Assembly: GCF_006442315.1 (NCBI RefSeq)
Contig: NZ_VFVY01000016.1
Span: forward strand, 62,001 to 126,000
Reading direction: 5' to 3'
Length of the DNA stretch: 64,000 nt
Source of the DNA: Mesorhizobium sp. B2-3-4
GTDB taxonomy: Bacteria; Pseudomonadota; Alphaproteobacteria; Rhizobiales; Rhizobiaceae
The translations under genes were made by a program, and so were the position numbers. Shown here in pieces: positions 43,396 to 52,705 of the stretch. Below the pieces are notes generated by a model. That model was not told where the DNA came from. It made no database searches and saw nothing but the letters and a program-made list of their open reading frames with translations. Every line of letters starts with the position of its first letter. Positions within the stretch are counted from its first letter, which is position 1.

Positions 43396-44982
43396 ATGAT
43401 CGAACAGGGTTCGACCGCGATCGAACAGGGTTCGATTGCAGGGATGTCCCCTTTGCTGCGCGTCGAGGGCGTCAGCAAGAGGTTCGGTGGCGTCAATGCG
43501 CTGCGCGGCGTCAGCCTGGAAATCCGGTCCGGCGAAGTCCACGCTTTGCTCGGTGAAAACGGGGCCGGCAAATCGACGCTGATCAAGATCCTGAGCGGCG
43601 TGCATGTGCATGATGGCGGCTCGATCGAAATCGACGGCAAGCCCGTCTCCTTTGCCTCACCCGCCCAGTCGCGCGATGCCGGCGTGGCGGTCGTCTATCA
43701 GGATCTGAGCCTGGTCGAGTCGCTTTCGGTAGCCGACAATCTGCTGCTTGGACGGGAGCCCCGGACCCGCTTCGGCGTCCTCAGGAAGAGCCTGCTGATG
43801 GCGCAGGCCGAGGCATTCCTGAAATCGCAGAACATTCCGCTCGATGCCCGCGCCATGGTCGGGTCGTTGCCGTTCGCCTATCGCCAGATGACCGAGATCG
43901 CCAAGGCGCTGATGGGCGACGTGCGGCTGCTTATCCTCGACGAGCCGACCTCGGCGCTGACCGACGATGAGGAGAAGATCCTGTTCGAGGCAATCCGCGC
44001 TGTCGCCGCGCGCGGCGTGGGCGTCATCTACGTCACCCACCGCCTCAACGAGGTGTTCCGGATCTCGAACCGGGTGACGGTGTTTCGCGACGGCCAGAAC
44101 GCCGGGACATTCATCACGCAGGAAACCAATATGCGGCAGCTGGTCGGCGCGATCGTCGGACCGGATCACGCCGTGCTGAAGGCGGACGACACGGCAAGCG
44201 CACAGAGCCCGCGCGCACCGGCGCATTCGGCCGACAGGCCGGTGCTCGACTTGAGGGATGTCGGCAACGACCGGCTCGACCGGGTCAATCTCCAACTGCG
44301 CGGCGGTGAAATCCATGGCCTTGCCGGCCTGATCGGCAGCGGGCGCACCGAAATCCTGCAGACCATTTTCGGCCTGCTGCCGGTCCAGTCCGGACAGGCC
44401 AGCCTCGACGGCGCCGCGCTGGCGGCATCGGGTCCAGCCGCCGCGATCGGGCAAGGCATCGCGCTGGTGCCGGAGGACCGGCACGTCCAGGGCCTGGTGC
44501 TCGACCATTCGATAGAGCGCAACCTGACCTTGCCACGCTTGCCGGATTTCTCCCGTCTCGGCTGGCTGCGGCGGCGCACGGCCAGCGCGCACGCCAATGC
44601 GGCGATGCGCCGGCTGGCGGTCAAGGCGCCCGGCGCGCTGACGCCGGTGAAGAACCTGTCCGGCGGCAACCAGCAGAAGGTGGTGTTCGGCAAATGGAAT
44701 GAGCCTAGGCCGCGCGTGCTGCTGCTCGACGAGCCGACGGTCGGCGTCGATGTCGGCGCGCGCGAGGAGATTTACGGCGTCATTCGCGCGGCGGCAGCGG
44801 CCGGCAGCGGCGTGCTTCTGGTGTCTTCAGATCTTTCCGAGCTGCTGCAGCTCTGCGACCGCATCTCCATCGTCGTCGACGGCCGGATCACTAAAACGAT
44901 TTCGCGCCACGACCTCGGCAGTGCCGAGGATCTCCACCACCTCATCCAGCTTTCGCAGCCATCGGAAGAACACGCGGCATGA
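43396..44982 (+). CDS. Sugar ABC transporter ATP-binding protein (RbsA type)
   Basis: The double-ATPase protein is 528 residues from ATG 43396. Walker A of domain 1 is GENGAGKST at 53-61, with signature-region and Walker B residues in LLILDEPTSALTDDE. Domain 2 has the degenerate GSGRTEIL, LSGGNQQKV and LLLDEPTVGVDVGAR. The alternative ATG at 43444 (MSPLLRVEGVSKRFGG) matches the normal family N-terminus but has a poor ribosome site. From 43396 the protein would start with a repeated IEQGS peptide encoded by the twin palindromes. Its stop overlaps the permease start (ATGA). Confidence 0.92.
   Translation: MIEQGSTAIEQGSIAGMSPLLRVEGVSKRFGGVNALRGVSLEIRSGEVHALLGENGAGKSTLIKILSGVHVHDGGSIEIDGKPVSFASPAQSRDAGVAVVYQDLSLVESLSVADNLLLGREPRTRFGVLRKSLLMAQAEAFLKSQNIPLDARAMVGSLPFAYRQMTEIAKALMGDVRLLILDEPTSALTDDEEKILFEAIRAVAARGVGVIYVTHRLNEVFRISNRVTVFRDGQNAGTFITQETNMRQLVGAIVGPDHAVLKADDTASAQSPRAPAHSADRPVLDLRDVGNDRLDRVNLQLRGGEIHGLAGLIGSGRTEILQTIFGLLPVQSGQASLDGAALAASGPAAAIGQGIALVPEDRHVQGLVLDHSIERNLTLPRLPDFSRLGWLRRRTASAHANAAMRRLAVKAPGALTPVKNLSGGNQQKVVFGKWNEPRPRVLLLDEPTVGVDVGAREEIYGVIRAAAAAGSGVLLVSSDLSELLQLCDRISIVVDGRITKTISRHDLGSAEDLHHLIQLSQPSEEHAA
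43398..43435 (+). promoter_or_regulatory. Tandem palindromic operators at the start of the sugar ABC operon
   Basis: TCGAACAGGGTTCGA, a palindrome with 6-bp arms, occurs twice, within GATCGAACAGGGTTCGA at 43398-43414 and 43419-43435. The copies are exactly 21 bp (two helical turns) apart, which puts both on one face of DNA. They overlap the first codons of the longer ATPase reading frame. The DeoR protein upstream is the obvious candidate ligand. Confidence 0.6.
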
Positions 44983-45974
44983 CCGAGACCCCGCCAAACA
45001 CAGCAACGGCCAAGGGTGCCGCCCACCCGGCCGGCGGCCGCTCGGCCTTGCGGCATCTGCTGCAGGGGGAGCGGCCCTACATGCTCTATGTCGCGTTCGC
45101 CGTCATGCTCGTTGTCTTCAGCCTGGCGTCGCCCTGGTTCCTGTCGATCGACAATTTTCTCAACATCGGTCGGCAGACGACGCTGGTCTCGATCATTGCG
45201 GTGGGCATGACATTCGTCATCATCTCCAGGCAGATCGACCTGTCGGTGGCCTCGACGCTGGCGCTTTCGGGCATGAGCGCGTCGTTGGCCATGGCTTTTG
45301 TCGCCAACAATTGGGTGGTCGGCGCGGTTGCGGGGCTGGGTACGGGCGCACTGATCGGACTGGTCAACGGGGTTCTGACCACGCGCCTCGAAATCCCGTC
45401 CTTCCTGGTGACGCTCGGCACGCTGAGCGGCGCGCGCGGCTTGGCGCTGATGGTCACCAACACCAAGCCGGTCATCATCACCAACGAGTATTATTTCGCC
45501 ATCTTCGGCGAGGGCTCGGTGCTGGGCATTCCCGCACCGATCCTGTGGACGCTCGGCGTCACCATCGCCGGCATCCTGCTCCTGCACTACAGCGTCTACG
45601 GGCGGCGCGTCTATGCGGCGGGCGGCAATCCGACCGCGGCGCTCTATTCGGGTGTCAACATCAAGCAGGTCACGACGCTGGCCTTCGTGCTGACCGGCAC
45701 GCTCGCCGGACTGGCATCGCTGATCCTGTCGGCGCGTTCGCACGCGGCGCGCCCCGACGTGGTGCAAGGCATGGAGCTCGATGTCATCGCCTCGGTGATC
45801 CTCGGCGGCTGCAGCCTGTTCGGCGGCCGCGGCTTCGTGCTCGGCACGCTGCTCGGCAGCCTGATCATCGGCACGCTCAACAATGGGCTGGTGCTGCTCG
45901 GCGTCAGCTCGTCGCTGCAACTCGTCATCAAGGGAGCAATCATCGTCGCCGCGGTCGCGTTCACGAGGAGGTAA
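44979..45974 (+). CDS. Sugar ABC transporter permease (RbsC type)
   Basis: This 331-residue membrane protein has about eight to ten helices. Typical RbsC-family segments are present: VGMTFVIISRQIDLSVAST and NPTAALYSGVNIKQVTTLAF, the coupling loop. The stretch ELDVIASVILGGCSLFGG follows, then RGFVLGTLLGSLIIGTLNNGL. It is translationally coupled to the ATPase upstream and followed by the binding-protein gene. It belongs to the CUT2 family of monosaccharide and polyol importers. Confidence 0.94.
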   Translation: MTETPPNTATAKGAAHPAGGRSALRHLLQGERPYMLYVAFAVMLVVFSLASPWFLSIDNFLNIGRQTTLVSIIAVGMTFVIISRQIDLSVASTLALSGMSASLAMAFVANNWVVGAVAGLGTGALIGLVNGVLTTRLEIPSFLVTLGTLSGARGLALMVTNTKPVIITNEYYFAIFGEGSVLGIPAPILWTLGVTIAGILLLHYSVYGRRVYAAGGNPTAALYSGVNIKQVTTLAFVLTGTLAGLASLILSARSHAARPDVVQGMELDVIASVILGGCSLFGGRGFVLGTLLGSLIIGTLNNGLVLLGVSSSLQLVIKGAIIVAAVAFTRR

Positions 45975-46049
45975 GGCGCGCATTCGCGAATATCAGCAGA
46001 AAACCGCCGGCTCCAAACGGCATAACATCAACGATCAACGGAGGAAGTC

Positions 46050-47201
46050 ATGAGACAATCGGCAAGAATCCTACTCGGCACATTGAGCCTCGCCGCCAGC
46101 GCCTTCGCGCTGTCGACGTCGCTCAGTCTCGCGCAAACGCCCGACACCTGCGTTACCGGCGTCGACCTCGCCACGCTCGGTCCCAAAGGCATTGTCGGGC
46201 AAGGCCCGCATGGCGAAAAGGCTGCCTCGCCCGACGAGCTGAAATTGACCGACGACGAAGCCGCCAAGGTCAAGGCCGGCAACTTCAAGGTCGGCATTTC
46301 CATGCAGACGGTGAACCTCGACTGGTCGCAATTGCAGGTGCAAGGCATCAGCGAGACGTTGGCCAAATATGGCGTCACCGTCACCGGCGTGGCGTCGGCC
46401 GAATATCAGGTCGACAAGCAGATCGCCGACATCGAAAACACCATCCAGCAGCATCCCGACGGCATCATCTCCATCCCCGTCGATTTCACCGCGACGGCAC
46501 CGACCTACAAGAAGGTGGGCGAGGCCGGCATCAAGCTGGTGTTCATGGACTCTATTCCGGTCGGCCTTTCATCGCCCAAGGATTTTGCCTCGATGATCTC
46601 GGCCGACAGCCAGGGCAATGGCCAGATCGCCGCGACGATCCTCGCCTCCTGCATGCCCAAGGGCGGCACGATCGGCCTGGTGAATTTCGGCGTCGACTAT
46701 TTCAGCACCAATGAGCGCACCAAGGGCGTCAGCGAGTGGATGAAGAAGAACCGGCCCGACATCGTCATGAAGCAGGTCGATTTCACCGATCCGTCGAAAG
46801 TCTCGCAGATCGCAGGCGATTTCCTGACCGGCAATCCCGACGTGAAGGGCCTCTACGCGGTCTGGGACCAGCCGGCGCTCGACACGCTGTCGTCGATGCG
46901 CGCGCAAGGCATCGACATTCCGATCACCACGGTCGATCTCGGCCTGCAATCGGCGATCGAGATCGCCAAGGGCGGGCCGCTCAAGGCTACCGGCTCGCAG
47001 CGTCCCTACGACCAGGGCGTCGCCGAGGCGCTGGCCATGATGAAGGCGCTGATCGGACAACCCACGCCCGCCTGGGTCGGCGTGCAGTCCTTGCCGGTGG
47101 TGCAGTCCAACGTGCTGGAATCCTACAAGACCGTCTTCCACAAGGACCCGCCGGCCGAACTGGTCGACGCCTGCAATGCGGCAAAGCCGAAGTGCAACTG
47201 A
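46050..47201 (+). CDS. Sugar ABC transporter substrate-binding protein
   Basis: The 383-residue periplasmic protein starts after GGAGGAAG and has a signal peptide ending near SLAQTPD. The type 1 periplasmic binding fold begins FKVGISMQTVNLDWSQLQVQG, later GIISIPVDFTATAPTY and GLYAVWDQPALDTLSS. A segment of about 40 residues with a CVTGVD..LGPKG stretch precedes the fold and is longer than in RbsB. It also has a C-terminal cysteine pair (DACNAAKPKC). The ligand is probably a sugar or polyol but cannot be named. A hairpin follows the stop. Confidence 0.9.
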   Translation: MRQSARILLGTLSLAASAFALSTSLSLAQTPDTCVTGVDLATLGPKGIVGQGPHGEKAASPDELKLTDDEAAKVKAGNFKVGISMQTVNLDWSQLQVQGISETLAKYGVTVTGVASAEYQVDKQIADIENTIQQHPDGIISIPVDFTATAPTYKKVGEAGIKLVFMDSIPVGLSSPKDFASMISADSQGNGQIAATILASCMPKGGTIGLVNFGVDYFSTNERTKGVSEWMKKNRPDIVMKQVDFTDPSKVSQIAGDFLTGNPDVKGLYAVWDQPALDTLSSMRAQGIDIPITTVDLGLQSAIEIAKGGPLKATGSQRPYDQGVAEALAMMKALIGQPTPAWVGVQSLPVVQSNVLESYKTVFHKDPPAELVDACNAAKPKCN

Positions 47202-47217
47202 GGTAGATGAAAGGCAT

Positions 47218-47240
47218 GGGCGCGGGGAGGTTCCGCGCCC
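47218..47240 (+). terminator. Stem-loop after the sugar ABC operon
   Basis: GGGCGCGG/CCGCGCCC stem with a 7-base loop, 17 bases after the binding-protein stop. It lacks a clear T-run, so termination strength is uncertain. Confidence 0.45.
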
Positions 47241-47356
47241 GTCACTGGCGGCCCCCGGACCGGCCCCGACGGCTCTTCGTCGTGGGCACGCGGTATGCTA
47301 GGCGTCAGGCCGGGATGGCCTGATTTGCCGGCTGTCCGCGATTCGAGGGGTGCCCG

Positions 47357-48355
47357 ATGTATGTAGGCCGTTCCTACAAGGTGGTCGATTTCGCGCTGTG
47401 GTCGCGGCGCAGCGTCATCTACATGGTGGTGGTGAGCGGGCTGGCCGTGGCGGCCTACCGGCTTCCGGGCCTTGCCGGGTTTTCGGTGCCGTGGTCGGTG
47501 GTGCTGGTGCTCGGCACCACGGTGTCGCTGGTTGCCGGCTTCAAGAATTCGCAAGTGTTCACCCGCAGCGGCGAAGCGCTGCAGGCGTTCACGCAGATCA
47601 CGGCAAGCAGCCGCGTCTGGTCCAATTTCTGCCGGGACTTCCTGGATGCGGCGACAGCGCGGCAGCTCATCTATCGCCACATCGCCTGGATGACGGCGCT
47701 GCGCTATTCGCTGCGGCGGCCGATGCCGTGGGAATCGATGGGCAAGGCCGCCAATGTCGAATACCGGCGGCGTTACGATATCCAGGAGGACAAGGGCTCG
47801 ATCGCCGACGATCTGCGCCCGCTGCTGGGCGAGACGACAGCCGATGTCCTGAGGTCGCCCCGTCCGGCGATAGCCTTGCTCGAAATGCAGTCGGTCCAAG
47901 TCAACGGGCTCTTCAAGGACGCCCAGATCCCACCGCAGATCTATGGCGAACTGACCAAGCTGATCCGCGACTTCCACGATCAGCAGGCGCGTTGCGACCG
48001 CATCAAGAACAATCCCTATCCCCGGCAATACGCCATCGTCAGTTCCATGTTCGTGATGATCTTCTGCACGCTGCTGCCGTTCGGCGTGGTTCCGGTGTTC
48101 GCCGACATGGGCAAGCTCGGTGGCATGCTCGGCGCGATCGCCATCTGGCTGACGATCCCGTTCAGCACGCTTTTGGGCTGGGCCTACATGTCGCTCGACC
48201 AGGTGGGTGAAAGCAGTGCCAATCCCTTCGAGGGCAATGCCAACGACGTGCCGATCTCGCAGATATGCCGCGACATCGAGATCGAGATGCGCGCCGGGCT
48301 TGGCGAAAGCGATCTGCCCAGGCCCTTGCTGCCGGTCAACGACATCGCGATGTAG
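47357..48355 (+). CDS. Bestrophin-like anion channel family protein
   Basis: The 332-residue membrane protein has helices at about 20-38, 46-62, 228-250 and 258-280. FRTN-like segments of the bestrophin/UPF0187 family appear as SLVAGFKNSQVFTR (about 56-69) and WESMGKAAN. FCTLLPFGVVPVFADMG and the late NPFEGNANDVPISQICRDIEIEM are near-invariant in the family. Bacterial members form pentameric ion channels in the inner membrane. It appears monocistronic. Confidence 0.9.
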   Translation: MYVGRSYKVVDFALWSRRSVIYMVVVSGLAVAAYRLPGLAGFSVPWSVVLVLGTTVSLVAGFKNSQVFTRSGEALQAFTQITASSRVWSNFCRDFLDAATARQLIYRHIAWMTALRYSLRRPMPWESMGKAANVEYRRRYDIQEDKGSIADDLRPLLGETTADVLRSPRPAIALLEMQSVQVNGLFKDAQIPPQIYGELTKLIRDFHDQQARCDRIKNNPYPRQYAIVSSMFVMIFCTLLPFGVVPVFADMGKLGGMLGAIAIWLTIPFSTLLGWAYMSLDQVGESSANPFEGNANDVPISQICRDIEIEMRAGLGESDLPRPLLPVNDIAM

Positions 48356-48403
48356 AGTTTGTACGCTCGCGAGCCTCGATCTCAGGGCTATGCCGGCCGG
48401 CGG

Positions 48404-48652
48404 TCAGTCCCGACCAGTCCGTGCCTTCCGGCCGGAAACGATCCGCAGCCAGGGCGCCAGATGGAAGGCGCTCATCAGGAGGTACATGGCCGGCATACCC
48501 GCGATCGGCGACGGGGCGCCCATGCAGCTCATTGCTCCCTCGCCGCCCAGCGAGACGAGCGCCATCAAGGCGAAGGTCGGGGCGGCGGCAAGGCACAGCC
48601 AATCGGCGATGCCAAGGGCGGCGATGTTTTCGGTGCGATGGGTATCGCTCAC
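48404..48652 (-). CDS. Small membrane protein of unknown function
   Basis: I place the start at GTG 48652, seven bases after AGGAG. The 82-residue product, beginning MSDTHRTENIAALGIADWLC, has two or three hydrophobic helices (about 15-38 and 48-70) and a short basic tail (RIVSGRKARTGRD). A short CMGAPSPIAG loop lies between the helices. No family is recognised. It lies 137 bases downstream of the DUF899 gene in the same direction, possibly on the same transcript. Confidence 0.65.
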   Translation of the reverse strand: MSDTHRTENIAALGIADWLCLAAAPTFALMALVSLGGEGAMSCMGAPSPIAGMPAMYLLMSAFHLAPWLRIVSGRKARTGRD

Positions 48653-48789
48653 GGCTTTTCTCCTGATGTGCCGAGGGTCGGGACGCGACGCGCCAAGACT
48701 TGATTTCCGCGCCCCGCCCGGGGGCGGGGCGCGGTGGCCGAGAGGCGGCCGGGGCTTTCGCAGGCCACGGCCAGCTCCTTGGCGAAGCC

Positions 48790-49542
48790 CTACTTCTCGC
48801 CCTTGTCGCGGAACGCGGCCTCGCCGGCGGCAGAGACTTCGGCCCATTTCTTGTCGGCGCCGGCCTCATAATTATCGTGCCAGTTCCACCAGCTGTAGAG
48901 CGGCGTCTGCGGATAGCCTTCGGGCGAGTCCTCCCAGATCTCCTGGCGGCCGAGCGGAGTGGCGTCGAGATAGCTCCACACCGTGCCCATCGCCTCGTCG
49001 CCGCGGCTGTTGATGAAATAGGTGCGGAAGACGCGGTCGCCGTCATGGATGAAGACGTTGTGGCCGTGCCATTCGTCGACGCCGAAATCCTTGTCGAAAC
49101 TGTCTGATATCGTGTACCAGGGCATCTCCCAGCCCATGCGTGCCTTCAGCCTGACAATGTCGGCCTGCGGCGCGCGCGAGGCGTAGGCCAGCGTGGTGTT
49201 GCGGGCGTTGAGGTGGGCGAGGTGTCCGACCTGGTCGGCGCCCAGCGAACAACCGCGGCAGGCATGGTCGGGCCAGCCATAGACGCCGGGTTCGAAGAAG
49301 GCGCGGTAGACGATCAACTGGCGGCGGCCTTCGAACAGGTCGAGCAGGCTTGCCTTGCCGTTCGGGCCTTCGAAGACATAGGCCTTGTCCACTTCCATCC
49401 ATGGCATGCGCCGGCGTTCGGCCGACAGCGCGTCCCTGGCGCGCATCGTCGCCTTCTCCTTCACCAGCATCTTTTCATGCGCGGCCGCCCAGTCCTGCGG
49501 CGAAACGATCGGCGGGGTCTTCATGGTCATGTGCTTGGTCAT
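48790..49542 (-). CDS. DUF899 family thioredoxin-like protein
   Basis: The 250-residue protein matches DUF899. Fixed points are KEKATMRARDALSAERRRMPW at about 28-48, DLFEGRRQLIVYRAFFEPG, the CRGC pair near residues 95-98 (WPDHACRGCSLGADQVGHL) and the late YSWWNWHDNY. The fold resembles peroxiredoxin/thioredoxin. The CxxC-like CRGC may be redox active. It is divergent from the HTH protein gene, with 292 bases between, where I see no gene. Confidence 0.9.
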   Translation of the reverse strand: MTKHMTMKTPPIVSPQDWAAAHEKMLVKEKATMRARDALSAERRRMPWMEVDKAYVFEGPNGKASLLDLFEGRRQLIVYRAFFEPGVYGWPDHACRGCSLGADQVGHLAHLNARNTTLAYASRAPQADIVRLKARMGWEMPWYTISDSFDKDFGVDEWHGHNVFIHDGDRVFRTYFINSRGDEAMGTVWSYLDATPLGRQEIWEDSPEGYPQTPLYSWWNWHDNYEAGADKKWAEVSAAGEAAFRDKGEK

Positions 49543-49834
49543 TGGTCTTCTCCTTTGCCAGTCATGGCGTCGTTGCGGTGTGTCGTTGCCTGGGGATGCC
49601 GGGATGTCTGAGGCGTGGCGGGTTCAAAGAAATCCGGCCCGGCGCAGCAGGGGTGGCGCCCGGCTGGCTTGGCCGTATCATTCGCCGTGGCGAGGTCGAG
49701 GTCGGTGGAAGCAGGCATTTTCTGGTTCTCCCTTGCATGCCGTCATGGCCGGCACGACTTGCTGGTTGACGGTACTGACTTAAGGTAGGGCGCCGACGCG
49801 GCGGGGTGGGAGTTACAAGTGTGACGGGATTTGA

Positions 49835-51055
49835 ATGGACTCGCTGATGACAGCTGCGGCGTTGGCTCTGGCGGCAGGCGATCCGCTCGGCGCGCTCGAC
49901 CGCGTTGCGCTGCGCGAGGACGCGCCGGCGCTGGCGCTGCGCGGCATCGCCATGGCGCAGCTCGGCGATCTCGATCGCGCCAAGCTCTTGTTGCGGCGCG
50001 CCGCGCGCGCCTTCAGCCCGAGGGAAGCGGTGGCGCGGGCGCGGTGCGTCGTCGCCGAGGCCGAGATCGCGCTGGTCTCGCGCGACCTTGGCTGGCCGGC
50101 CAAGGCGCTCGACGCGGCGCGCATTACGCTGGAAAAGCATGGCGACCGGCTCAATGCGGCGCATGCCGGCCATCTCAAGGTACGGCGCCTGCTCCTGATC
50201 GGCCGCCTCGACGAGGCCGAGCAGGTGCTGGCCGGGCTCGACCCGGCGCCGCTGCCGCCGGCGTCGCGGGCCGCGCATGAGCTGGCCGTGGCCGGTATCG
50301 CTTTGCGGCGACTGCGGACCCGCCCGGCGCGCGCGGCACTCGAGTGGGCGCGAGCCGCCGCCCGCAAGGCCGGCATTGCCGGCCTGATCGCGGAAGTGGA
50401 GAGCGCGTCCCTGGCACTTGAGACGCCGGCGGCGCGGCTGATCGCCAATGGTGAAGAACGGCCGCTGCTGCTCGAAGAGGTGGAGGCGCTGCAGGGGGCG
50501 CCGGGGCTGGTCGTCGATGCTTTTCACTACGCGGTGCGCGGCGGCGGCACCACGGTTTCGCTGGCGAGCCGGCCGGTGCTGTTTTCGCTGGCGCGAACGC
50601 TCGCCGAAGCATGGCCGGCGGACGTGTCGCGGGAGGAACTGGTGGCGCGGGCCTTTGGCGGCAAGCATGCCGATGAATCGCACCGCGCCCGGCTGCGCGT
50701 CGAAATCGGACGGCTGCGCGGCGAGCTTGGCGGGCTGGCCGATATCAGCGCCACCAAGCGCGGCTTCACGCTGGCGCCGCGCCAGGCGCGCGCGGTGATG
50801 GTGCTGGCGCGGCCGATCGAGGAACGGCACGCGGCGGTGCTCGCCTTGCTCGCCGATGGCGAGGCGTGGTCGAGCTCGGCCTTGGCGCTGGCGCTCGGAA
50901 CCGGCCAGCGCAGCGTGCAAAGGGCGCTTGAGCCGCTTGCCGAAACCGGCAAGGTGCAGTCTTTCGGCCACGGCCGGGCGCGCCGCTGGATGACGCCGCC
51001 GGTGGCGGGATTCACGACGACCTTGTTACTCCCGGCACCGCTGCCGAATGGCTAA
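49835..51055 (+). CDS. HTH protein with TPR-like N-terminus
   Basis: The 406-residue soluble protein has three visible parts. Residues about 1-200 are Ala/Leu/Arg-rich helical pairs like TPR repeats (PALALRGIAMAQLGDLDRAKLLLRRAARAF). Residues about 240-305 resemble an OmpR/SARP-type winged helix (VSREELVARAFGGKHADESHRARLRVEIGRLR). Residues about 325-385 are a second winged helix (HAAVLALLADGEAWSSSALALALGTGQRSVQRALEPL). It looks like a transcriptional regulator without a typical receiver. Divergence from DUF899 and close spacing to the beta-propeller gene suggest that it controls one or both. An ATG at 49847 is an alternative start. Confidence 0.7.
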   Translation: MDSLMTAAALALAAGDPLGALDRVALREDAPALALRGIAMAQLGDLDRAKLLLRRAARAFSPREAVARARCVVAEAEIALVSRDLGWPAKALDAARITLEKHGDRLNAAHAGHLKVRRLLLIGRLDEAEQVLAGLDPAPLPPASRAAHELAVAGIALRRLRTRPARAALEWARAAARKAGIAGLIAEVESASLALETPAARLIANGEERPLLLEEVEALQGAPGLVVDAFHYAVRGGGTTVSLASRPVLFSLARTLAEAWPADVSREELVARAFGGKHADESHRARLRVEIGRLRGELGGLADISATKRGFTLAPRQARAVMVLARPIEERHAAVLALLADGEAWSSSALALALGTGQRSVQRALEPLAETGKVQSFGHGRARRWMTPPVAGFTTTLLLPAPLPNG

Positions 51056-51116
51056 GGTGCGTCGATATTCAGGTGAGGCCGGCCTGCAAATAGCGACCAC
51101 GATCGAGGATCAGGAC

Positions 51117-51749
51117 ATGAAACATTCGGCGGCTGAAATCCTGCAGGAATATGGACCCTTTCCGGGGGTCGAGAAGGTGGGTGGGGTCAGCTTCGACGGC
51201 AAGAGCGTCTGGTTCGCCTCGGGCGACAGGCTCAATGCCTTCGATCCGCAAACCGGCAAACCGCTGCGCACGATCGATGTCGCGGCGCATGCCGGCACCG
51301 CCTATGACGGAAGGCATCTCTACCAGATCACCAACGACCGCATCCTGAAGATCGACCCTGACAGCGGCGAGGTTCTGAGCACCATTCCAGCGCCGGGTGG
51401 CGGTCGCGATTCCGGGCTGACCTGGGCCGAAGGAACGCTGTGGGTCGGGCAGTACCGCGAGCGCAAGATACACCAGATCGATCCCGAGACCGGGGCGGTG
51501 CTGCGCACCATCGAATCCGACCGCTTCGTCACCGGGGTGACCTGGGTGGAGGGCGAGATGTGGCACGCCACCTGGGAAGGCGACGAGAGCGATCTCAGGC
51601 GCATCGACCCGCGGACGGGCAAGGTTCTGGAGAAGCTCGATATGCCCACGGGCATGGGCATATCGGGGCTCGAATCCGACGGCGGCGAGCGTCTGTTCTG
51701 CGGCGGCGGCAATGTCGGCGTGGTGAGGGCGGTGCGCCGGCCGAAGTGA
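51117..51749 (+). CDS. Beta-propeller protein (Vgb/glutaminyl-cyclase-like)
   Basis: This 210-residue protein consists of repeated beta-sheet blades of the type SVWFASGDRLNAFDPQTGKPLRTI. Further units are ILKIDPDSGEVLSTI, IHQIDPETGAVLRTI and LRRIDPRTGKVLEKL. The repeated IDPxTGxVL pattern is that of PQQ/Vgb/NHL-like or plant-type glutamine cyclotransferase propellers. No signal peptide is present, so it is probably cytoplasmic. It has only four or five blades, fewer than a full propeller, so it may oligomerise. It is 61 bases downstream of the HTH gene and probably co-transcribed. Confidence 0.75.
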   Translation: MKHSAAEILQEYGPFPGVEKVGGVSFDGKSVWFASGDRLNAFDPQTGKPLRTIDVAAHAGTAYDGRHLYQITNDRILKIDPDSGEVLSTIPAPGGGRDSGLTWAEGTLWVGQYRERKIHQIDPETGAVLRTIESDRFVTGVTWVEGEMWHATWEGDESDLRRIDPRTGKVLEKLDMPTGMGISGLESDGGERLFCGGGNVGVVRAVRRPK

Positions 51750-51834
51750 CGGTCGATTTATCTGAAATCGGCTGGTCGTTGAGCGGTGGCGTGCCTAGAT
51801 AGGCTGGACCATTCCCCCGCAAAAGGACCAGACC

Positions 51835-52665
51835 ATGCCCGAACAGATCACGTTGAACGACGGCGCCGCCATTCCCCAGCTTGGCCTTGGCGTGTGGCAG
51901 GTCGATGCCGACATGACAGCGCAAGTGGTCGGCTCGGCGATCAAGGCCGGCTACCGGCTGATCGACACCGCCGAGGGCTACCAGAACGAGGAGGGCGTCG
52001 GCGAGGCCATCCGTAGCGCCGGCGTGGCGAGAGCCGAGCTGTTCATCACCTCCAAGCTGCGCAACGGTGCGCACCAGAGCGACGCGGCGCTTCGCGCCTT
52101 CGACGATACGATGGAAAAGCTCGGCATCGAGCAGCTCGACCTGTTCCTGATCCACTGGCCGGTGCCCAGCCAGGACAAATATGTCGAGGCGTGGAAGACG
52201 CTGATCGAACTGCGCAAGGCCGGCCGCATCAAGTCGATCGGCGTGTCGAATTTCAATCCGGATCATCTGGAGCGCATCATCGGCGAGACCGGCGTGGTTC
52301 CGGTCGTCAACCAGGTCGAGCTGCACCCGCGCTTCCAGCAGCGCGCGCTCAGGGAATTCCATGCCAGGCACAATATCCAGACCGAAAGCTGGAGCCCGCT
52401 GGGCAGCGGCAAGCTGCTCGGCGACCCGACCATAGCAGGCATCGCCAGGAAGCATGGCAAGTCAGCCGCGCAGACGATGATCCGCTGGCATCTCCAGGAA
52501 GGACTGATCGTCATTCCGAAGTCGGTGCGCGAGGACCGCATCGCGGCCAATTTCGACGTCTTCGATTTCGAACTGGACGCGCAGGACCTGGCGACCATCC
52601 GAGGCATGGATTCGGCCAGCGGACGCGGCGGACCGAACCCGGCGACGGCGGCGTTCTTGTTTTGA
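51835..52665 (+). CDS. Aldo/keto reductase
   Basis: The 276-residue NADPH-dependent oxidoreductase has catalytic tetrad D44, Y49 (DTAEGYQN), K74 and H107 (DLFLIHWP). Late cofactor residues are in IVIPKSVREDRIAANFDVFDF. It starts after AAAGGA and is of the DkgA/2,5-diketo-D-gluconate reductase type, by length and the PKSV..RI segment. It is convergent with the MocE-like gene at 52706, 40 bases away, so co-function with that module is not indicated by orientation. Confidence 0.92.
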   Translation: MPEQITLNDGAAIPQLGLGVWQVDADMTAQVVGSAIKAGYRLIDTAEGYQNEEGVGEAIRSAGVARAELFITSKLRNGAHQSDAALRAFDDTMEKLGIEQLDLFLIHWPVPSQDKYVEAWKTLIELRKAGRIKSIGVSNFNPDHLERIIGETGVVPVVNQVELHPRFQQRALREFHARHNIQTESWSPLGSGKLLGDPTIAGIARKHGKSAAQTMIRWHLQEGLIVIPKSVREDRIAANFDVFDFELDAQDLATIRGMDSASGRGGPNPATAAFLF

Positions 52666-52705
52666 CGATTGGACAGGCAGGCGTGGCGGCTTCGCCGATG
52701 GCACC

